From Gallionella sp. (lineage in GTDB: Bacteria; Pseudomonadota; Gammaproteobacteria; Burkholderiales; Gallionellaceae): DNA of 64,000 nucleotides. Both the position numbers and the translations under genes were made by a program. The first letter of the stretch is position 1, and each line of letters begins with the position of its first letter. Shown here piece after piece: positions 56,424 to 64,000 of the stretch. The notes below the pieces were generated by a model. It did not search any database. It saw nothing but the letters and a program-made list of their open reading frames with translations, and was not told the origin of the DNA. The DNA lies in NCBI GenBank assembly GCA_017880865.1, contig JADGRL010000007.1:23827-87826 (forward strand), given 5' to 3'.

Positions 56424-56555
56424 CAGTTTTGCACAACCAATATATTAGAAGTTTCTAATATACAGCTTATCGCCGCCACGCGCAAACTCGAATTCCCGCA
56501 AATCCTTCAATCGCAATCTGAGTCCGAAATGCCCGATACATAATTCAGAACAAGC

Positions 56556-57212
56556 TCAGAACACGAACCGCTTGGGCTGCAGCGCATTTTTCAGCGGCGC
56601 GACGCAGGTTTCCAAGATATTGATAGTCTCGAAGGTATCCGCTGCGACGCGCGTGATCAACCGGGCTTCCATAGCCGGTGCGTCGCCGACGATAGCGAAT
56701 AATCGCCCGCCGATATTCAGACTATTCTGAAACGCGGTCGGCAGCACCGGTGTTGAACCGGCCAGCACGATGACATCATATTGCGCGCCGTTGTCCCAGC
56801 CTTGTGCCGCGTCGCCGATCTCCAGCGTGATGTTGTCGCGGTGGTAAGAGTGCAAGTGCTGCCTGGCCATCGCACTCAATTCCGGGATGATCTCGACCGA
56901 TGTTACATGCCCCGCCAGCGCGGACAGCAGTGCGGTCAGATAGCCGCTTCCGGTGCCCACTTCCAGTACATTGTCGCGGCGGGTCAAGTGTAACTCCTGT
57001 ACCGTGCGCGCTTCAAGCTTGGGCTGCCACATGGATGCGCCATAGCCCAGCGGGATTTCCATATCCATAAATGCCATTCCGCGCTTGCCTTCCGGCACGA
57101 AATGTTCGCGGCGCACGTGCTTGAGCAATTCCAGAATCCGCCCCTCCAGCACTTCGCATGGGCGTATCTGTTGCTCTATCATATTGAAGCGCGCCTGTTC
57201 CATATCTAGCAT
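56556..57212 (-). CDS. Protein-L-isoaspartate methyltransferase-like protein
   Basis: The 218-residue Rossmann methyltransferase has MIEQQIRPCEVLEGRILELL, the SAM-binding motif NVLEVGTGSGYLTALLSALAG, and VEIIPELSAMARQHL, then QYDVIVLAGSTP. Proteins of this sort are annotated as Pcm but often lack the full repair-enzyme signature, so true isoaspartate repair is uncertain. GGAGAGGGG lies just upstream of the chosen ATG; a second ATG nine bases further in is also possible. The 132 bases to tolC hold nothing recognised. Confidence 0.88.
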   Translation of the reverse strand: MLDMEQARFNMIEQQIRPCEVLEGRILELLKHVRREHFVPEGKRGMAFMDMEIPLGYGASMWQPKLEARTVQELHLTRRDNVLEVGTGSGYLTALLSALAGHVTSVEIIPELSAMARQHLHSYHRDNITLEIGDAAQGWDNGAQYDVIVLAGSTPVLPTAFQNSLNIGGRLFAIVGDAPAMEARLITRVAADTFETINILETCVAPLKNALQPKRFVF

Positions 57213-57264
57213 TCCCCTCTCCTAAATCCGGCATCATTACTGAGTATTCGTCCGGGCAGTATAG

Positions 57265-59349
<2,085 letters not shown>

Positions 59350-59351
59350 CA

Positions 59352-59612
59352 ATGAAATGCCGCTCGGGCTGCGGTGCCTGCTGCATCGCACCCTCAATCA
59401 CTTCCCCGTTGCCCGGCATGCCAAACGGCAAGCCCGCCGGGGTGCGCTGTGTCCAGCTTGCCGATGACAACCGCTGCGCGATATTTGGTCAGCCCGAACG
59501 CCCGGTTTTTTGTACTGGCTTGCGACCCTCAACAGAGATGTGCGGTGAGTCGCGCGAACAGGCGCTGGCATGGCTGACCCGGCTGGAGATGGCCACACGG
59601 CCAACGGTATAA
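59352..59612 (+). CDS. YkgJ-family cysteine-cluster protein
   Basis: The 86-residue protein opens [16 protein letters not shown] and has [13 protein letters not shown], then [16 protein letters not shown], the cysteine pattern of the YkgJ/UPF0153 family, thought to bind a metal or Fe-S cluster. It starts 2 bases after the thiC stop and is probably co-transcribed. It overlaps a longer reading frame of the next gene. Confidence 0.88.
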   Translation: MKCRSGCGACCIAPSITSPLPGMPNGKPAGVRCVQLADDNRCAIFGQPERPVFCTGLRPSTEMCGESREQALAWLTRLEMATRPTV

Positions 59613-59620
59613 TCAGCATC

Positions 59621-59920
59621 ATGCACCTGCATTCCCCGTCAACTCCGCTTGAGATTTTCACCGAAGGTAGGCAATCCACTGATGGAGCAACTAGCCATCC
59701 CACTAAGCAACCCAACGACGGTTGCCAAATGGTTGGTTATGTTCAACAAGTTGAACGTGAAATTGTCACTACCGAATGTCCCTGTACCGGACATTGCACC
59801 ACGGCCTTGGGCGACGATGTTTGTCGCAGTTGTTTGCGCACCTTCGACGAGATCACGCGCTGGCCGCTGATGAGCGAAGAGGAACGGAGCGCGGTGAATC
59901 GCCGTATTGCGCAGAAGTAG
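59621..59920 (+). CDS. DUF1289-family protein
   Basis: The C-terminal 50 residues hold the DUF1289 pattern CPCTGHCTTALGDDVCRSCL followed by RTFDEITRWPLMSEEERSAV, a small cysteine-rich domain of unknown function. The N-terminal part is poorly conserved and the start is uncertain: 59570, 59621 and 59729 are all in frame and none has a clear ribosome site. The shortest form would be the usual size for the family. Confidence 0.7.
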   Translation: MHLHSPSTPLEIFTEGRQSTDGATSHPTKQPNDGCQMVGYVQQVEREIVTTECPCTGHCTTALGDDVCRSCLRTFDEITRWPLMSEEERSAVNRRIAQK

Positions 59921-60100
59921 TGGCGAAGTCTGTGTTATTTAATGTGAAGAAATACGTTTTTCACGGGCAGTGTTTATCTGACACACAGCCATCAGTAGTG
60001 CATTGAATTGCAACTCTCTGTCGGTGCGTGATGACACGGACCGACAGGTCAATGCTCATAAACACAACCCCATGGCTCTAACTTTAAGGCTTAAATGTGC

Positions 60101-60952
60101 CTATTGATCGGTTGGTGATTCAAGAGTAGGATTCATCGTATCGGTCACGTCTTTGCCGATTCCGCGGTAGCCGGTAAAGCGGCCGGAAAGATCGAACATG
60201 GGTTCTCCGCTCACCATTAAATATTGCCGCGAGCCGTCTGGATTGGTCAGGCTGTAGACGAAATCCAGGAATGGTCGTCTGGCGGTCAGGTTGGCCTCGA
60301 GTATTTCTCGCTCGGCTTCATTCCAGCGCGCCCCCTGATCTTCACTTGTTTTGCTCAGCGCGCCATCGACCTGAATACCAAGCATTTTAAGCACCGGACC
60401 GGAAATCTTGGTGAAATGCCCGTTTTCGTCCTGCTCCCAATACCAGTCGGACGACAGTTCGGTCAGGCGGCGAAAACGCGCTTCGCTTTCACGTAGTTCG
60501 GCGGTCCGTTCCAGCACCGTCTGTTCCAGCACCTGATTGTAATTCTCGAGTTTTCTGTACAACAGCCGCACTTCCAGCATGTTATGGATACGCGTCTGTA
60601 CTTCGACCAGATCAAACGGTTTGGCTACGAAATCTTTCGCGCCGGCAGCCAGCGCACGCAGCTTGTGACCAGGTTGGGCGGTGATCACGAGTACCGGAAG
60701 ATATCCGTCTGTTTCAACCGTCTTAAGCTCCGCCATCACCTGGAATCCATCCATGCCGGGCATTAGCAAATCGAGCAGTATCAGGTCATAGCGATTTTTG
60801 CGATGCAGCTCGCAGACCGCATAGGGATCTGTCGTCGACGTAATGCAAGCATAGCCGGCATCACGCAACAATTCGCTTAGAAGAAGCACATTGGCTTCCT
60901 GATCGTCAACGATCAGAATGCTGGCGTTAAGAATTTCATGTTCGTTAATCAT
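60101..60952 (-). CDS. Response regulator with PAS domain
   Basis: The 283-residue protein has an N-terminal receiver domain (about 10-130): acidic pair in ILIVDDQEANV, phosphoacceptor Asp in DLILLDLLMPGMDG, Thr in LPVLVITAQ and Lys in FVAKPFDL. A short coiled coil (EQTVLERTAELRESEARFR) leads to a PAS domain (about 160-275). No DNA-binding or catalytic output domain is present, so it may work by protein contact with the neighbouring kinase. The receiver is very like that of the next gene upstream (61012), a probable duplication. Confidence 0.9.
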   Translation of the reverse strand: MINEHEILNASILIVDDQEANVLLLSELLRDAGYACITSTTDPYAVCELHRKNRYDLILLDLLMPGMDGFQVMAELKTVETDGYLPVLVITAQPGHKLRALAAGAKDFVAKPFDLVEVQTRIHNMLEVRLLYRKLENYNQVLEQTVLERTAELRESEARFRRLTELSSDWYWEQDENGHFTKISGPVLKMLGIQVDGALSKTSEDQGARWNEAEREILEANLTARRPFLDFVYSLTNPDGSRQYLMVSGEPMFDLSGRFTGYRGIGKDVTDTMNPTLESPTDQ

Positions 60953-61011
60953 CGTATTTGTCCGCTTTCTATTATTTGATCTGAGACGCTGTTTTATGAA
61001 CTCAGGTTACG

Positions 61012-61968
61012 TCAACTACTCGCCATCGCCAACAGGTCGGTGCACGATGCGATGCGATAATCATTCTTGCCTGTGCGCTTTGCCTCATACAAGGCCAGAT
61101 CCGCGCTCTTCATCAGCGTCTCCACCTCATCGCCATGCGTGGGATAAATGCTGACGCCGACGCTGGCGGTCACGCTCACGTTGCAACCCTGTATGATATA
61201 GGGTTGTGATATGGCTTGTATTACTTTTGACGCCAGCTTGACCACCGCCTCGGCGTGACTTAATTCCCTTAACACGATCACAAATTCGTCGCCACCCAAG
61301 CGCGCCACCGTGTCCTCTTGACGCACCGCAGCCACCAGGCGAGCGGCGACCATCCTCAGCAGCGTGTCGCCCGCATCGTGGCCCAAGGTGTCGTTGATCT
61401 GCTTAAACCCATCCAAATCCAGATACATCACCGCCATCGAGGACTTGTTCCGGCGGGAATGGGCGATGCCCAATGAAAGCCTGTCCATTAAAAGCCGTCT
61501 GTTCGGCAGCCCGGTCAGCGCATCATGCAGCGCCAATGATTCCTGCGCACGACTGTGTTGCTTGAGTTGCTTATACAACAGCCGCACTTCCAGCATGTTG
61601 TGGATGCGCGTTTTGACTTCCATCAGGTCAAATGGTTTGCTGATAAAGTCTTTTGCACCGACGGTGAGCGCACGCAGCTTGTGATCTGGTTGGGCCGTGA
61701 TCACGAGTACCGGAAGGTAGCCGTTCGCATCGATTTCCTTCAGGCCTTCCATCACCTGAAAGCCATCCATGCCGGGCATTTGCAGATCGAGCAGGATCAG
61801 GTCGTAATGGTTTTTGCGATGCAGCGCGCAGACTGAATGCGGATCATTGGTCGACGCGATGCACTGATAGCCGACATCAAGCAGCATTTCCTCAAGCAAA
61901 ATGACATTGGATTGGTGATCGTCAACGATCAGAATGCTGGCGGCAAGCATTTCTTGTTTGCTAATCAT
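61012..61968 (-). CDS. Response regulator with GGDEF domain (diguanylate cyclase)
   Basis: The 318-residue protein joins a receiver (about 10-130; ILIVDDHQSNV, phosphoacceptor in DLILLDLQMPGMDG) to a GGDEF domain (about 150-310; DALTGLPNRRLLMDRL, LDLDGFKQINDTLGHDAGD, LGGDEFVIVL). The active-site motif is intact, so it should make cyclic di-GMP when phosphorylated. No RxxD inhibitory site is obvious before GGDEF. Its start overlaps the end of the kinase gene by 8 bases, so the two are co-translated. Confidence 0.94.
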   Translation of the reverse strand: MISKQEMLAASILIVDDHQSNVILLEEMLLDVGYQCIASTNDPHSVCALHRKNHYDLILLDLQMPGMDGFQVMEGLKEIDANGYLPVLVITAQPDHKLRALTVGAKDFISKPFDLMEVKTRIHNMLEVRLLYKQLKQHSRAQESLALHDALTGLPNRRLLMDRLSLGIAHSRRNKSSMAVMYLDLDGFKQINDTLGHDAGDTLLRMVAARLVAAVRQEDTVARLGGDEFVIVLRELSHAEAVVKLASKVIQAISQPYIIQGCNVSVTASVGVSIYPTHGDEVETLMKSADLALYEAKRTGKNDYRIASCTDLLAMASS

Positions 61969-64000
61969 CGTATTTTTTCATTTCATTGGCGTCGCCCAAT
62001 CTCATTTCAGAAATTGTCAGGGCATTGTCCAATGCATCAATCAACTCATGAACCTTGATGGGTTTGGTGAGATAGCGTAAGAACCCGGCCTCCTGTCCCT
62101 TCTCGATATCGCGGGGCATGGCATTGGCGCTGAGGGCAATGACGGGGATGTGCATTGTGGTCGAATCTGCGCGCAGGATTTTCAGGGCTTCGAAGCCGTT
62201 GATGCCGGGTAGATTGATGTCCATCAGGATCACATCCGGGAGATGGGAGCGCGCCAGTGCGATGCCGTGATTGCCATCGCGCGCGCTCAGCATGTTTACA
62301 TGGGGGAGATCCGCAATGATTTGTTCGACCAGCATCAGGTTGGCCGGATTGTCTTCCACATAGAGCAAGGTGTACTGCTCAGCATTTTTCTGGGTGTATC
62401 CTGTGGCTTGCGGCGAAAGTTCAGCAGGCAGTTTATTTTCGGCGGCAAGTTCTACGGACAGCGCATATTCAACGGCAAGTTCCGGCGCAACGTCTCGGAT
62501 CAGTTCGATCCAGAACTCGCTGCCCGCACCGACGGTGCTTTCGACGCCGATCGACCCTCCCATCTGTTCAACCAGTTGCTTGGTGACCACCAGGCCGATG
62601 CCCGTTCCTTCCTCGACGCCGTGCTCTTGCCCGAGACGGTTGAATGGCTGAAAGAGCTGCTCCAGTTTTTCTGGAGGCAATCCCACACCGCTATCTTTGA
62701 TGCTGATGCGTATGCGTTCCGGCGTACTCTCTGTGCACTTCACCACGACCGTCCCTCGTTCGCGGTTGTATTTGATCGCGTTGGAAAGCAGGTTGATGAT
62801 AATCTGTTTTAACCGGGTTTGATCGGCACGGACAAAGTAAGGGACATCGAATTTAGAAAAGGTCAACTTGATATCACGCTGTTGCGCCTGCGGTTCAATC
62901 ATGGCCTGGCATTCGAGGATGACGTCACTCAGCGACACCGGTTCCCGCGACAGCGATAGCTTGCCGGATTCGATCAGCGCGAGATCGAGGATTTCGTTAA
63001 TCAGTTCCAGCAGATACCATCCTGCTTTGATAATCTGTTGCAGCCTGACCAACTGGGCGGACGTGGGTGGCGGGGTACCGGTCTCCAGCAACTGTGCGAA
63101 GCCAAGCATCGCGTTCAGGGGCGTGCGAAGCTCATGGCTCATGCTGGATAAAAAATCTGATTTTGCGAGGTTGGCTTTTTCCGCCACAGACTTGGCGCTC
63201 TCCAGCTCCAGATCCAGACGTTTGCGTTCGGTGACATCGCGCGCGGCGGCGAACACGCCTTGCAGCTTCCTGTCGCGGTCATAGAAAGTGGTCGCGTTAT
63301 AGGACACCACCGTTTCCTTGCCGTCACGGGCGCGCGCGGTGAGTTCGTAGTTGGTGACTTTCTTTTCGCTCAACACCTGTTTGATGCTCGCTTCTGCCCG
63401 CTCTGGATCGGTGAAGTAATTCTTGAACGGCGCGCCGATCAGCTCGTCGCGCGTACACCCGGTGAGCGCCTCCATCTGTTTGTTGACATCGGAAATGATG
63501 CCGGATGGATCGGTGGTCATGATCGCGTCGATGTTGGATTCGATCAGCGAGCGCGTATAAAACTGCTGGTCGCGCAGCCGCTGGTCGAGCAGCCGTTGGT
63601 CCGCCTCGATCTGTTTGCGCGCGGTGTTGTCGGTGCCGATCAGCAGGTAGCCGATGATGTTGCCTTGATCGTCGCGCAGCGCGGTGACCGACACCACCGC
63701 CGGGAAGCGGCTGCCGTCCTTGCGGATATAGGTCAGCTCATAAATATCCTCGATACCGCGCGAGGCCTTGAATACCAGCGCATCGAAACCCGGTGCAATT
63801 GGAGTGTCCAGTTCGCTGCTCAATGTCTTGGCACGTGTGATCACTTCCTTAGGATCGGAAATGTCGGCCGGGGTAATCTTGTTCATCACCTCCAAGGCGG
63901 AGTAACCCAGCATGCGTTCCGCGCCGACGTTGAAAATCTGGATCACGCCCTTCGCGTCGGTGGCGATACTGGAGAAGTTGGCGCTGTCGAAAATCGCTTT
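61961..64000 (-). CDS. PAS hybrid sensor histidine kinase (5' end beyond window)
   Basis: The visible 679 residues start inside a PAS domain (AIFDSANFSSIATDAKGVIQ) and run off the window. Order: PAS-PAC (to about 150), second PAS (about 150-260: IESNIDAIMTTDPSG), HisKA (phosphoacceptor His in SSMSHELRTPLNA), ATPase domain (LLSNAIKYN, then GTGIGLVVTKQLVEQMGG), linker and a C-terminal receiver (LLYVEDNPANLM, phosphoacceptor in DVILMDINLPGING, Lys in LTKPIKV). No transmembrane segment is seen in this part. It probably signals to the two response regulators directly downstream. Confidence 0.95.
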   Translation of the reverse strand, partial: KAIFDSANFSSIATDAKGVIQIFNVGAERMLGYSALEVMNKITPADISDPKEVITRAKTLSSELDTPIAPGFDALVFKASRGIEDIYELTYIRKDGSRFPAVVSVTALRDDQGNIIGYLLIGTDNTARKQIEADQRLLDQRLRDQQFYTRSLIESNIDAIMTTDPSGIISDVNKQMEALTGCTRDELIGAPFKNYFTDPERAEASIKQVLSEKKVTNYELTARARDGKETVVSYNATTFYDRDRKLQGVFAAARDVTERKRLDLELESAKSVAEKANLAKSDFLSSMSHELRTPLNAMLGFAQLLETGTPPPTSAQLVRLQQIIKAGWYLLELINEILDLALIESGKLSLSREPVSLSDVILECQAMIEPQAQQRDIKLTFSKFDVPYFVRADQTRLKQIIINLLSNAIKYNRERGTVVVKCTESTPERIRISIKDSGVGLPPEKLEQLFQPFNRLGQEHGVEEGTGIGLVVTKQLVEQMGGSIGVESTVGAGSEFWIELIRDVAPELAVEYALSVELAAENKLPAELSPQATGYTQKNAEQYTLLYVEDNPANLMLVEQIIADLPHVNMLSARDGNHGIALARSHLPDVILMDINLPGINGFEALKILRADSTTMHIPVIALSANAMPRDIEKGQEAGFLRYLTKPIKVHELIDALDNALTISEMRLGDANEMKKYDD

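Overview
The window looks like the chromosome of a betaproteobacterium, most likely in or near the Gallionellaceae/Nitrosomonadales. This is inferred from gene order and protein character (ppc divergent from hemCDXY, rpe-gph-trpEGD, a methyltransferase next to tolC, TPP riboswitch-thiC, an N-type ATPase operon); no database search was run. Housekeeping genes lie at both ends and an accessory, envelope-related region lies in the middle (about 30.4-51.6 kb). No rRNA, tRNA, CRISPR array, prophage or insertion sequence was recognised.

Left part (0-21.7 kb). A ruined mltC-type lytic transglycosylase lies beside ppc. Divergent from ppc is the tetrapyrrole operon hemC-hemD-hemX-hemY. Next comes a kexin-like S8 protease lipoprotein that appears to lack a propeptide; a downstream secreted protein ends in a propeptide-like domain, so the pair probably works as protease plus chaperone in trans. 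A ferredoxin-reductase, a divergent pseudouridine synthase, a VF530-type protein and a membrane GGDEF/EAL protein with a periplasmic haem-c motif follow. A minus-strand tryptophan cluster (rpe, gph, trpE, a FAD oxidoreductase, trpG, trpD) completes this part.

N-ATPase region (21.9-29.4 kb). The operon atpDCQRBEFAG encodes a second, N-type rotary ATPase with a b/delta-type AtpF and no separate delta gene. A BrnT/BrnA toxin-antitoxin pair sits between atpA and atpG. A short ATGA-overlapping reading frame at the end of atpA looks like the original start of atpG, so the module seems to have displaced it. A PPK2 polyphosphate kinase follows.

Accessory envelope region (30.4-51.6 kb). Five paralogous lipoproteins share nearly the same signal peptide but carry different modules: SbsA-type Ig-like domains, a Calx-beta/RTX region, or five cadherin-like repeats. 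Four of the five end in a DUF3494 (ice-binding-protein-like) domain. Each is a cassette with an upstream GTGCGCTAGCGCAC-type palindrome and a leader element 31-33 nt before the start codon; four of the five also have a near-identical terminator. The same palindrome precedes a minus-strand stress/envelope group (DUF4398 lipoprotein, OmpA-like lipoprotein, DUF3309, two DUF883 proteins, YqjE- and YqjK-like proteins), a small secreted protein and an AI-2E-family permease. This suggests one unrecognised regulon. A beta-barrel protein with two OmpA domains, a BON lipoprotein, a coiled-coil protein and a damaged lapA gene close the region.

Right part (51.6-64 kb). This holds glmS and glmU, tolC, a Pcm-like methyltransferase, a TPP riboswitch with thiC, two small cysteine-rich proteins, and a signalling cluster of two response regulators and a hybrid histidine kinase that runs off the window.
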